Positions 1-10,956 of a stretch of 64,000 nucleotides of DNA are shown piece after piece (position 1 is the first letter of the stretch; every line of letters starts with the position of its first letter). Both the position numbers and the translations under genes were made by a program. The notes beneath the pieces were generated by a model. It did not search any database. It saw only the letters and a list, made by a program, of their open reading frames with translations, and had not been told where the DNA came from. The DNA is from Cornus controversa (lineage: Eukaryota > Streptophyta > Magnoliopsida > Cornales > Cornaceae): the NCBI GenBank assembly GCA_026545225.1, contig CM048850.1, positions 2,294,001 to 2,358,000 of the forward strand. The letters run 5' to 3'.

Positions 1-1
1 A

Positions 2-696
2 TTTATCAAGGATTTCAGTAAAGTGGCTTGACCATTGTGCCATTTGTTATCTAAAGATGTTCCATTTATCTTTGGTGAAGATTGTGTGCAAGCTTTTGAA
101 AAGCTTCGGTCTCTGTTATCCTCTGCACCAATCATGCAGTCTCGAAAATGGGCTCTACCTTTTGAAATCATGTGTGATGCCTCTGACTATGCAGTGGGAG
201 CTGTGTTGGGACAAAGAGTAGAGAAATGGCCACATGTCATCTATTACGCTAGTAAGACTCTCTCTGATGCCCAACTCAATTATACAACCACAGAGAAAGA
301 GCTTCTAGCTATAGTGTTTGCCTTGGACAAATTTCGTTCTTATTTATTGGGGTCCAAGGTGGTTGTATACTCTGATCATGCAATATTGAGATATTTATTG
401 GCAAAAAAATAAACCAAACCACGTCTAATTCGGTGAATTTTATTGTTGCAAGAATTCAATTTGGAGATAAAAGACAAAAAGGGAACTGAGAATGTGGTTG
501 CGGATCATTTATCTAGGATGGAGTTTGAGCCGATGATCGATGCATTACCTATTCGAGACTCATTCCCGGATGAGCAATTGTTTGGAATTGGATTGATGAA
601 AGTAAATGGCCAAAGGTTGAAGCATTGTGTGGAAGGATGTGTGCCAAGAAGAGACGTAGAGTCCGTCGACTTGACGAATCCCGTCTATCCAACTTA
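2..696 (+). pseudogene. Athila pol remnant: RT end, RNase H, integrase scar
   Basis: Frame 2 reads as the RT/RNase H part of a Ty3/gypsy polyprotein. The RNase H core shows CDASDYAVGAVLGQR (active-site Asp), TTTEKELLAIVFALDKFRSY and YSDHAILRYLL, followed by the connection motif ADHLSRM and then FPDEQLF, which is typical of Athila. In-frame stops lie at 32-34 (TGA), 410-412 (TAA) and 434-436 (TGA). Right after FPDEQLFGIG the reading continues as LMKVNGQRLKH, which resembles the extreme C-terminus of Athila integrase. The zinc-binding and D,D,E integrase domains are therefore deleted. The product would be non-functional. Confidence 0.85.
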
Positions 697-1563
697 ATCC
701 CTTCGAAGAGTTGATCGACCCCTACAGACGTTAAAATGTAGGTTCTGTATGTATTTCTATACTTTATTTCCTTTAGTTTTCTTTAATTTTAATTTTTAGT
801 TTTAGTTTTCTTAAGTTTTTCTTCAATTCTAGTTGCGTTTTAATATTTTTTCTTTGAGTTTTTGATGTATAAGTTGCTTCCGGAGGATGCCAAGAGGTGT
901 ACCGAGGTATTTGGACTCAAGACGGGTGAAAAATCGTGCTCTCGGTCGACCTTGGGCGATGGAGACTCAAAAATATCAAGTCTCGGTCGACTTTGGGCGA
1001 TGGAGGGTCCAGCAGGGTACCAGAAGGGGGATCGATCGCCCCAGGATTTTTTAAAGAGGAACCCACCAGCAGGTGGGCGATCGATCACCCACCCTAGGGG
1101 GGATCGATCGCCCAAGGTTAAATGTGGGCTGCCCGAAATTTCTTGGTATTTAAAGCCTCCTTATCCTCCTATGTTGCTACTACTTGCATCCTAGACCTCT
1201 TTGAACTCCAATTCAAGTCCTACATCATCCGGAAAATTAATTTCTTCAATTGGTGAGTATTAAACAAGAATTCAATATTGATCATCATCAACTTTAACAT
1301 CAAATTGGATCAAAAATCACTAGTTCTCAAAGGAAGCTCTCACTTTTTCAAGTTCAACATCAAAGTAAGTGAAGTTTTTCTTTGAAGAAATTGTTCAAAT
1401 CTTTTTGAGGGCTTTTGAAGACCAAGTTTGGGGGATCAATTTGGTGTAATTACTTGTTCAATTTGGGTGGAAAAATTGCCGAAAAGAGGAGGTTGAAGGT
1501 TTCAAGTTAATTGTGCACGCCAAGTGTTCGATTTAATTCCTCAACCACACTTTTTCTACTTCT
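697..1563 (+). other. Athila spacer between pol and env-like ORF
   Basis: No convincing coding region. The short open frames at 840-1194 on both strands come from a GC-richer palindromic block and show no known domain. The stretch holds the palindrome cluster at 941-1113 and one purine tract AAGTTTGGGGGAT near 1424. In complete Athila elements this interval carries the splice-acceptor side of an env-like subgenomic RNA, but I see no firm splice signal here. Confidence 0.6.
941..1113 (+). repeat. GATCGATC palindrome cluster in Athila spacer
   Basis: Three strong inverted repeats built on GATCGATC lie at 1026-1042, 1072-1093 (22 bp, near perfect, GGTGGGCGATCGATCACC core) and 1097-1113. They are preceded by two copies of a phrase beginning CTCGGTCGAC at 941-960 and 982-1001 that differ at one base. 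The same phrase with the same palindrome type occurs at 48976-49063 inside an unrelated LTR. Function unknown. Confidence 0.85.
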
Positions 1564-2787
1564 ATGGCACCAAAGAGAGCAAGTCACCAAGGTGCTTCAA
1601 GTTCACGTAATCCTCGCCGAGCAAGGCATGATCCGACCACAGGTTCTTCACGATCTCTCCGAGAAGGTATTCAAGAGAGATGGCATCCAAGGGCGTTGAA
1701 CATTGAAACCACGTTTGACATAGCCGAACTCTATGGTATGTTTCCCGAGACACGATGGGGGATTTTTGACATCCGTCATCGTCGGTCGGCATCCATTTTT
1801 GTTCCACTCTCATCTACTATTTACCCGAGGCTTGTCAAGGTATTTTATCAGAACTTAATGCCGACACCTGATGAGCGGGATGTGCTTACTTCTTCAGTAG
1901 ATGGAACAATAGTTCGAGTGGACATGTCATCCATTGCCATTGCCATGGGTTGTCCTCATGAGTGCCCAGATGATTTATCTCATATCTATACTCCTCTACC
2001 CGACGAATTGTCAGTGGGCAATTTGGTGGCTCGTTTGTGTGCTAATCAGTTTTCCGGGCTGAAAAGGAATGCAGCTTCCAAGTCTTCAATGCCAAATCAT
2101 TTATGGTTCCTTGACGCTGTTCTACTCAAGAATGTATGTCCAATTGGACATAAGACCGAGAGACGTCAAGAGTTCCTACGATCATTATATGCCATACATT
2201 TTGGGCATTGGCTGTCGTTCCCACAGATTGTCTGGGGCCAAATAGAGAAATTCTATTCCAAGGTTGTAGCCAAGGCACCAGACAGTGCAAGTGACTAGGA
2301 GTTTCCATTCTCTACTATTATTCACCAGTTGCTTGTGGCACAGGGGTATGCAGTCCATGAGGATGAGCTTGCCTTTCCACGTGATCTTCATTATGGCACG
2401 CATAACTGAAATTTGAGTCGATCTCATATGCACCAAAGAGTCATAGCGGCGCCTGGTGAGGTATCTCGGGTGGCCCAGGGAGGAGAACATATAGATATAC
2501 CACCACCGGTGGAAGATCCAGAGGAGATGGAAGCAGAGGAAGAGGAGGTGCATGCACAGGCTGGTGGCCATGATTATCAATATTTAGAGGGGCAGATTGC
2601 TGGGTTGACAGCCCAATTTGGCACCCTACGGACAGAGGTATCCACGCAGTTTGGAGCCATGAGGACTGAGATGGCGGATCACTTTCGTGACACTCGCCAA
2701 GAGCAACTAGAGATGAGGAGGATGATGCGTGCACTGATGCGCCAAGCAAACTTGGATCCAGATGCTCAGTCACCACCACACCCTTGA
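1564..2787 (+). pseudogene. Athila env-like ORF, broken by two stops
   Basis: One frame of 407 codons from ATG 1564 to TGA 2785-2787, interrupted by TAG at 2296-2298 and TGA at 2407-2409. It sits where Athila elements carry their third ORF, often called env-like. The N-terminus is basic and Ser/Arg-rich (MAPKRASHQGASSSRNPRR). Residues of about 60-240 form a globular part resembling the domain catalogued as putative plant transposon protein. An acidic stretch follows (EDPEEMEAEEEEVHAQ). The last 60 residues form a heptad-like coiled coil with repeated TEVSTQFGAMRTEM-type units. No signal peptide or membrane span is evident, so an envelope role is doubtful. Confidence 0.75.
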
Positions 2788-4449
2788 CAGAAAGGTAACC
2801 ATCTTTTGTATTTTATTTTATTTTTAGTTTTTATTTTATTTTTATTATTTTTATTCTTATTTTTCTTTTTATAGTTAGATTTTTATTAAAAAAAAAATTT
2901 GAAAAATGAAAAAATATATATATATTTTATTTTTTATTTTTTTTAGGATTTTTCCCTTTCATATTTATTTTCACCCATACTATTTTACTTGATCTTTGGG
3001 GTATAGTGGTTTGTTTTGACAGGTTTTAACATCCAAGTTTGGGGGTGTGCTTGCATTGCCTTCTTACAACTTGGTGTGCTCTATTTTCTTGCCACTACTC
3101 CTTGGTCCTGGTAACATCGTTCTTACTCTTCTCTATGCTTTTATTGGGTGTACATTGAGGACAATGTATAGTTTAAGTTTGGGGGTGAGGCGATGCCTAT
3201 TTGTGTGCTTATTGCATTATGGGGGGAAATTTGTGTGAAATTCTTTTTGTATTAGGATTTTATTTTATTTTATTTTCTTAGTTTATTTATTTTGTTTTAT
3301 TTTTAGATAGAATGTTTTGACATTATTCAAAGGATTAATACCTTATGTAGGTGCATAACTTGCAATTTTTGAGTATATTTGAAAATTTTGAAAACTGTGA
3401 TTTAAATTATGTGGTTTTAATCATGGTTTGCAATAACATGTTTTGGAGTGATTAATTTTAGTTTCCTTACATGCACAAACACACTAGCATAATCTTATGG
3501 GGTATAAACTGTGGCTGTGAGTTATTGAGTTACATATGCTTGATATTAATTAGTATCTCTTGAGAATGAGTACTGATAATGTGTTACTTGACTTCAATGA
3601 AAAAGAAAAGAAGTGGAAAAAAAAGAAAAAAAAAGAATGTGATGAATAAGCAATCAATTTGATCCTTTTCATGAGTAACCGGGCCTCTATGCCTCAGGAA
3701 GCACGGAATGTTCGCGTCAAAAGTGAAAGGGTGAGAAAAGATGAGCATTGGTTGTCTTGATTTGTAGCCTGACTGATTCGAGTAATTAGGTCTTCAGGGT
3801 ATCTTAAAACCTAGTGCCCTAAAGCCATCTGGTTTGGGAGTCACTAACTGAAAGCTTGCTACATGGATCTTTCAGAATGCTTAATAAATCAAGACATTGC
3901 ACAACCAATAAATCAATGAATAAAAATGATAAGAAAAAATTGAAAAGTCATGTATTCATGTTTGGAAGTATGATTTCAATAAGGGGGGCTAGTGAGTTGA
4001 AGGGGTATGTGCCTTAATATATTCAGAGCTTGGTTATACTACATAAGAGGACTGCTAGTTCACTTGACACGAGGGAGCTAGAGTTGATTATTTTGAGATA
4101 TGTTGATGTGAATTATGCATGGGAACCATTGATTTGAATTATGGAATTTAAAATTTTGAAATTATTCTTAAATGCAAGTTTGTAACTATGTATTGTAGTC
4201 TTCTTCTTGAATTAATGTTGAAACAGAATTTTGAATGTTTGTGGATAACATTTCTGGAAACCCTCACAAGACTATACTCGTCCACTAGGGGGAACCTAGG
4301 GGTTTAAAGGCTTGTTGCATATGCTAAATGCAATCGTTTCTCCCACGAAAGTAGAGTTAGGTAGTTTAGTTAGTATTTGTTAGTTTCTTTTGTTTTAGTT
4401 TTGTTCTATTCTATTGCTAAGGGACTAGCAATATGTAAGTTTGGGGGTG
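2788..4449 (+). other. Athila 3' untranslated region with repeated purine tracts
   Basis: AT-rich and non-coding. It contains three exact copies of AAGTTTGGGGGTG, at 3035-3047, 3175-3187 and 4437-4449. The last abuts the LTR and is the expected polypurine tract. An A/G-rich low-complexity run lies at about 3598-3640. No ORF with a recognisable domain. Confidence 0.7.
4437..4449 (+). promoter_or_regulatory. Polypurine tract of Athila element
   Basis: AAGTTTGGGGGTG lies immediately 5' of the LTR start TGATAGGCG. This is where plus-strand DNA synthesis is primed in LTR retrotransposons. Confidence 0.8.
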
Positions 4450-5968
4450 TGATAGGCGTTGAATGTTACACATTCTAGCCTCTTAACTTATGTATTTTAT
4501 TCTCTTACTAATAGATTATTTTGTGATTTTACTTTGTTTTAGTATTTTTTGTATTTTCAGGGCCTTAATGATTATTTCAATTAAAACCGTGATTTTGGGC
4601 TTTTAAAGATGACATGTAAGATGGTTAGATGAAGCCTACATCAAAGGGATCCATTGAACTCCATATTTTAACTCAAATCAGCCCAAGAAAGAGGTCCAAG
4701 AGAATTATAACTGCTTAAGAAGGTTTCGGGCCTGAAGCCCAAATCTACGCATAATACAGTCTTAATCCTGTTTTGGAAAACGGACCAGAAGTCTTATTTC
4801 CAAGCCTCAAATCGACATTATTTTTGCGTTGGATTGAACGAAATTTGATTCTGCATACTTTTGTATTTCACAAAAATTCCGTAAATCGGACTTCTAGTGG
4901 GTCAAAAGTTGGGCTGAAGTCAGCAGGAAAAACCCACCTGATTAGTGCTGCGGGAAACCCTAATTTATTCCTAATTGGATTAGGACTTTGGTGTATTCTC
5001 TTGGGGAATAAAGTGAAGACTTGGAGGCTGAATTGAGGGGAGATTAGAGACAGAGAGAACAGAGTTAGAGAGTCTGAGAAGGCTGAGAAGAGAACAGAAA
5101 CATAATTACAGAGCCATTGGAGAACGAAGTCATACGCGTAATTCAGAAAGATGATGTCTTCTTCCTCAACAGTTGAAGCTTCTTCTTCTACCATGAGCGG
5201 CTAGTTCATCCACTAGGATTTTGATGTAGCCCTAACAAAGCATCAATGGTTTGATTGTTTTAATTATTGGGGACCTTTATATACATGCATAGATTGTGTA
5301 ATTCAGAGGATTCTTATTATAGAATTGAGCAATAAAAGTCTTGTAAATTCAGTTTCAATGATTTCTTATCTTGTCTTAGATATTTAGTTGTTGTTATTGA
5401 ACTCAATCTCTCTTGTTTTCTGTGATTATGAGAGCGATTATTATACAATGGTAATCACTGAATATATTGTTATGAGCTTTGATGGATTATGCCTAGAGAA
5501 GATGAACCATACTGCACCCTAGATTAGAGTAGTTAGGCAGATGGCCCATGCCAATCGAAGATAGTCCATGGCTTAGCCTTAATCATATGTTATCTTCTTG
5601 ATGGATGAAGGTGAGCTTGTAGCCACCAACACCACTTATGCATGATGTAATTCCCCTATAGTTGATTCAATTGATCATTGATTGTGGAGTTAGTGGTGAA
5701 GTCAAACGCCCTAGATTTCTCTCATACTATCTTCATTATCTATTTACCTTTGATTTATTTTATTTTATCTTTTTAATTAATTTAGTTTAAAAATCAGAAT
5801 TCTTTCTTAAATTTAATTAGAATTAATTCAGTATTCCAACTCATCAGACCATAATCCCTGAGGTACGATACTCCTTTCGATAGCCCTATTCTACAAGGAA
5901 TTCGTTCTATTGCGAAGTGTGGAAATTTTTAATTGATATATTTTTGAGTCACACTCACACACGAATCA
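4450..5968 (+). repeat. Athila 3' LTR
   Basis: 1519 bp, beginning TGATAGGCGTTGAATG and ending CACACACGAATCA. It is very similar end to end to the solo copy at 10957-12473, which fixes both boundaries. The open frame at 4773-5036 recurs in the second copy, but it lies within the LTR, shows no domain and is not regarded as a gene. The sequence then jumps to GGGCCATACATAG, a Tekay-like LTR interior. Confidence 0.93.
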
Positions 5969-8751
5969 GGGCCATACATAGTGGATAATTATACCACTTC
6001 TCGTGACACGGTTGGACCACTCCGAAGTCCCGTGCACCTCTTTTTGCGTTAATTTTTCCCGCAACCTCCCATATATGCAATGTGGATGCATACGTAATCC
6101 AGCATTTTATTTTATGCTATCCCAATGCACCAGCTAGTATATAAGTATGTAGCATGCATTTCTTTCTACCTAAACCCACATATAACCACGTATGTGTCAT
6201 TTCCCTCCTATACATGCACTATGGATGCATATATACACATCATAATACTTTCATGCATCAACCCATACTTATGAATACTAAAAAGAAGTATTTACCATGC
6301 TTTTCATCACATTCCAACACATATAGCACATACATGTTCCAAGACTTGCATAACACCTCACATATGCAAAACACCTCAAGTTTAGCACATTTTTATCATG
6401 CTATAACCAATGCATGCATTCAATATATATATAAAGCTAGCATGCATCCCGTATCCACACTACCACATATAAACGCATATATGTCACATCTTGCATATAG
6501 TCACATATGCATATATACTAACATAAACATAATCATGCTCTCACCCAAGGCATGCATTTACTACAAGTAACTAGCATGCTTTCCAATCACAACACATAAC
6601 CACATGTATACTCCGTCACCATATATGTATTAAGAACATATAGAACACCTAGCATATCATAATCATGCTTTGCAAATGTCCGCCAAAAGTTACATTCATA
6701 CTTAGCATGTATTTCTACCACTGTAACCATACATATAATCACATATATATATACTGAACATCATGCATAAGAGTCGCATATGCAAACAAGACAACACATA
6801 GCTAAACAGGGATTATTTAGCATGTCATCGCTCCCCAAACTCAGGCATATATACATATATACACATATATATATATACTCTCACATCCCATGTATATACA
6901 ACATCCACCTATACCCACATATATATAAGCACCTATATATACATGTATATACACATACCACATATGATCAAATTAAGACATGTAAATTACTTAACGTAAG
7001 TAAAATATATATACGAGACAGAGGCAAGAATCAACTTGCCTTAAGTCCCGCTTTTACTGTGCCTGCGCCTGTAAAGAGGCCCATCTCCAAGTCCGGTCCA
7101 GTCCCGTGTCGAAGCCCACACGACAATCCTCTGAACCATTTCTTTGCCTTTTCTAATTTCCATGCTTGGACCATTTTAAATATGGTAGCCCAAACTTCAC
7201 CAACTACCAACCTCAACCCATTCCTAATTTCCAATCCAGCCCAATTATCATGAGGCCTAACCCAATCCCTAGGTCCATTGCACTTTCATTTCAACCCAAT
7301 CCATGGTTGAACCCATTTCTTTCCAACTGCCAGCCGAATCATGCAAGACTCACTATGGACCTCCATCAATTTAAGCTCAACCAACCAACCTTTAACCCGA
7401 ATAGTCCCTAACCGAGCCACCAAACTGAACTAATAACCAGCCACAACTCAAAGCCCAATTCCGAAACTCAGCCGGAACCAACAACTACAAGGACCGAACC
7501 CACAGCCAACCACCATCCGGTCACCTAACACGGAAGACCCATTCAAACCCAAAGACCCACAATCGGCCACAATAGAACCCACCTGGAACAATCCATCAGC
7601 TATGAAGGACCATCAACCGAACTGTCACAACCGAGCCAAGTCGAAGACCACCGTGTTCCACCACGCCTCAGCCACAGTCGGTTGCCGAAATAACCATACA
7701 AAACCACCAATTTCAACCAACCTAAGCCACAATCACCTCACAGCCACAAAGCGTGAGCAAACCCAGTCGAATCATAACCCCGGAGCCTCTAAAACAGGTT
7801 GTCCGAACAGCCGTAAGGAGCCATCCTTGGACCACCCAAAGCCGTTGAACAGACAACCCAAGCCACTACCGAACACGACCACCATGGCAGCCACCTCCAG
7901 CCACCACCTGCCGTCGGCCCTCTTCAGCGGAACCAAACCAAAAACCCACTCTCTCTAGCATCTCTAGCGGTGAGCCACCACTAGCCACACAAGACTCACT
8001 TCCGGCCACCACACAACCACTCACCGACACCATCACGGCCAGTAACCGCCGTGAACAGACCCACAAACCCCAGCCAAACTCACGTTACCGCTGCCGCTGC
8101 CACCAACCGTGGTTGGCCGTCGAGAGACCCAGCTCCTAAGGGCATCGAGTCGTGCAAGCCCCGGCCACTGCGAACCGTGGCTGCCTCCACCTGCAGCAGG
8201 CCCCTCTTGGTCATCTCTCTCCCCCGATCTCACTCTTCTCGAGTTCTCTTTCTCTCTCTTCCCGATCTCCTTTTTTCTCCTTTTTCTTTTCTTTTTCCTT
8301 TTCTTCTTTTCCTTTTCTTTTCTTTTCTTTTCTTTCTTCTTTTTCTTTTCTTCTTTTCCTTTCTTCTTTTTCGGCTGACCACACATGTGGTCTTCTTTCT
8401 CTTCATTTTGGTCCACATATTACATATATTATATATATATATATATATATATAATATACTACACCATACACAAAATACATGTATTCCATGTATTTTATTT
8501 CACCTAAGTCCAATATACATACATAATACACATATGTATGGACATACTCACACTCTCCCACATCTATATATAATTAATTATATATGTGCACCTCATTTAT
8601 TGTATAATCACATACCGGCCCACTATATATATATATACTCCATCTATATATATATATTTCTGCACCTTTCAGAATTTTGATTAATCCAAAAAAATTTCTA
8701 ATCCGGTCCAAAATCCACCCGGAATTGATCAAAATAATTTCGGTCCTTACA
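5969..8751 (-). repeat. Partial 4.1-kb-type Tekay-like LTR (5' part of LTR, minus)
   Basis: Matches the interior to the edge of the LTRs at 29066-33124 and 35775-39892, starting at the position equivalent to about 30375 and ending in the same CGGTCCTTACA edge. The 7000-8240 part is diverged, so this is an older copy or a subfamily. The left remainder was separated by the Athila insertion and lies outside the window. Open frames here (for example 8051-8680 and the Lys-rich opposite frame) come from a pyrimidine tract and TA repeats and are not genes. Confidence 0.85.
8212..8372. repeat. Polypyrimidine tract in LTR
   Basis: Long CTTTT/TTCTT low-complexity run followed by (TA)n at about 8427-8455. 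The same arrangement appears in both 4.1 kb LTRs (about 32560-32716 and 39320-39476). In the LTR's own sense (minus) it is a GA-rich tract after a TA-rich stretch near the start of U3. Confidence 0.8.
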
Positions 8752-9036
8752 GGGTGACCTTGAGAGATTGAGTAGTTTATATGTGTGGCTAGGTGTGGGG
8801 CCATTGAGGTTGAGGTTAGATGATATTGAATCTTACGTAGGTGAATGTATGTAGATGATTATGCTTTCACAGTGATGAAAATGGATAAGATGGTTCATTA
8901 GGATAATGGATGGTTTTACCCTTGTGGTTCGGGCATGGAGATGGAGCCTCCGACGACCTGAAAAGTTGATGTTTGATTTCACCATTCACCCCATTTCCCT
9001 CGCTCTTAACCAGGTGTCAAAAATCAGGGCATGACA
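8752..9036 (+). repeat. LTR 3' end fragment, plus strand
   Basis: Ends CAGGGCATGACA immediately before a tRNA-iMet-type primer site. Resembles the LTR end at 42015-42295 (both carry CATTTCCCTCGCTCTTAA before the end) and, more weakly, 27441-27699. Its 5' part is absent, replaced by the LTR ending at 8751. Confidence 0.75.
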
Positions 9037-9039
9037 ACT

Positions 9040-9051
9040 TGGTATCAGACT
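9040..9051 (+). promoter_or_regulatory. Primer binding site (tRNA-iMet type)
   Basis: TGGTATCAGACT begins 3 nt after the LTR end at 9036. The canonical plant initiator-Met site is TGGTATCAGAGC, so two bases differ. Confidence 0.75.
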
Positions 9052-9794
9052 AGTTTTGATGTCATAAGAGGGTGACAATGAGAATACAGTTAGTTTTTTT
9101 TGGTTAGTTGTTAATCGAGGAAAAGATGTGATACATGAGCAGTAAGAATTTTTGCAGATCTTGTTTCCCTATGAACCATGCCTTATGGTATTGGTGCAAT
9201 TGAAAGGGTCTACGGATCAGTAGGGAGACTTGGGAGTAAAGATTTCATTTGCTTTGGGGAATGTGGATGAACTAGTTGAGGACTATGGTATTAATCCTTA
9301 GGAAATGTTGGCCTTAGGTCATGTATGAGGTATGTAAGTTTGGATTTTGAACACGGTATTGTCTGGTGAAAAAACTTTGGGAATTGTGATTTATGGAGGA
9401 TGAGTTACTAGAAAGAGATGCATAGGCATACTTTTGCTGATTGGAAAGTGGGTTGGTTGGAAAGTAAATTGGTTATAGTCTTGATATTCCTGAACTTAGT
9501 TTGGGAGATAGTTGTCGTGATAGTTCACAATATGAGGATTGTATTACAATTTTGGTGATGTTTGGACACCATTTGAGGTGTACCAGAAGTTAGATATTTT
9601 GTGAAATGTAGAGTGAAGTCGTATGGTGTGATGACCAAAAATCTCGTTGGTTAAGGAGAGAAAGTCGCACGTTGGATGCCAGCGAGTTACGACTATTACC
9701 AATGATTAATAGAGGTTACGGGAGGTCACTTAAGATTTTATGACAACACCTTGAGATTCGAAGTATATTTCTAATTCCGAGGATGAAATTCCTT
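9052..9794 (+). other. Gutted internal region of a Tekay-like element
   Basis: About 740 bp between a primer site and a polypurine tract, far shorter than the 5 kb expected. No open frame over 60 codons and no clear gag-pol motif. The 3' end (AATTCCGAGGATGAAATTCC then purines) matches the pol-to-LTR junction of related elements. Confidence 0.6.
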
Positions 9795-9808
9795 GAAGGT
9801 GGGGAGGT
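9795..9808 (+). promoter_or_regulatory. Polypurine tract
   Basis: GAAGGTGGGGAGGT directly precedes an LTR start TGTAGAGATCGG, the same layout as the minus-strand tracts at 19769 and 33125. Confidence 0.7.
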
Positions 9809-10956
9809 TGTAGAGATCGGATCCAATTTTGATCGATTTTTGGATTTTTCATCATTTTCACAATAAGTGCATTTTAAATTATCTTATGAATGTTTTGAGT
9901 GTGGGAAATATGTTTGGAAAGTTGTTTAATGGGTTTTGGAAGTTTTTGAAATGTTAGGAGAAGTTTGGCTTTTTAGGTCAACGAGGCCCCGGGATGCGGT
10001 CCATGTGGGCCTGGGAATCCAAGAATTTTTTTAAAAATATTATTTTTGATTTTAGAATAAATGGAATGTTTAAATGGCTAAGGAAGTGATTTCGAAGCCT
10101 TAACCACTTTCGGAATCAAAAACGAAGGTTGGGAGGGTACATTAAGTGGCTTAGGGGTGTTTTGGTCATTTTATGGCGTAGAGGCTGTAAATATTAGAGA
10201 TACAGATATTTCCTCATTTCCTTTTGACCAAGAATATCTAGCCATCTCTTCCTTCTCTCCCACTTCATCTCTTCTCCTTTTTTCTTCATTTCGAAAGTCT
10301 TGGAGCTTGATTCGGAAGGTGTTGGTGAAGGACTTTGTGTTCTCCTCAGCAATGGCTGAATTTTGGACCAAACAAAAGTCATTTTTCACAAAGTTGGAAG
10401 GGCTAAAAATCTATGGTTTTGGTAGGAGAGACTTCAATCACGAGGTAGGGGTGTCTTCTTCTTCCTTTCATCGATTCATTAAGATTTCTTGTGAATTGTG
10501 GTAATGTTAGCATGGTTTAGAAAAGTAGAAAGTTATTTCGCTGATTTTCTTTCATGTAATTACATGCTAAGAATGTTCTTCATGTGTTATATATGAGCTT
10601 CGGTTTGAACCAAAAAAATATGAGTTCCAATAAGGTAGACATTGCTGGGATTTTGGTCAAGTGTTTGGAAGGCCTTCATTTTTGAGGTAGGGGTGTTCTT
10701 TCCCATTTAATTGTCGATTCTAAGGTTTCGGGAGAAACGGTAAGAGATAGGGTTGTCTATTGCATGTTTTAGAATGGTGAGAGGGGTGGGATGTGGTGAG
10801 TTTCTATCTCTCTTTAATTCTTAAATGCAATTGGCATGTATATGCCAATACGCATGATAAGAGGAGTGAATGAGTGAGAGAAATGAGCATATACCCTTAT
10901 ATGCTAAGTTTTGTGCTCTTAGGTGGAAATGTGGTATGATGAGCATATACCCTTAT

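Larger units (their letters stand above)
1..5968 (+). mobile_element. Athila-lineage Ty3/gypsy element, 3' half
   Basis: Order seen: end of RT, RNase H, scar of a deleted integrase, long spacer, env-like ORF, AT-rich 3' region with purine tracts, and a 3' LTR. This order, the 1.5 kb LTR and the tract AAGTTTGGGGGTG at the LTR edge are typical of plant Athila elements. The 5' LTR, gag, protease and most of RT lie left of the window. The element was inserted into a Tekay-like LTR that resumes at 5969. The expected TSD is GGGCC at 5969-5973; its partner is outside the window. Confidence 0.88.

Noticed and set aside
4773-5036. Open frame repeated almost unchanged at 11352-11543 as if conserved
   Set aside because: Both lie inside Athila LTR copies; similarity reflects the LTR, not coding constraint. 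No domain seen.
6154-6570. His/Tyr-rich frame in AT-rich CATATA sequence
   Set aside because: Composition artefact of ATGCATATA-rich LTR DNA; the counterpart frames in other LTR copies do not keep the same protein.
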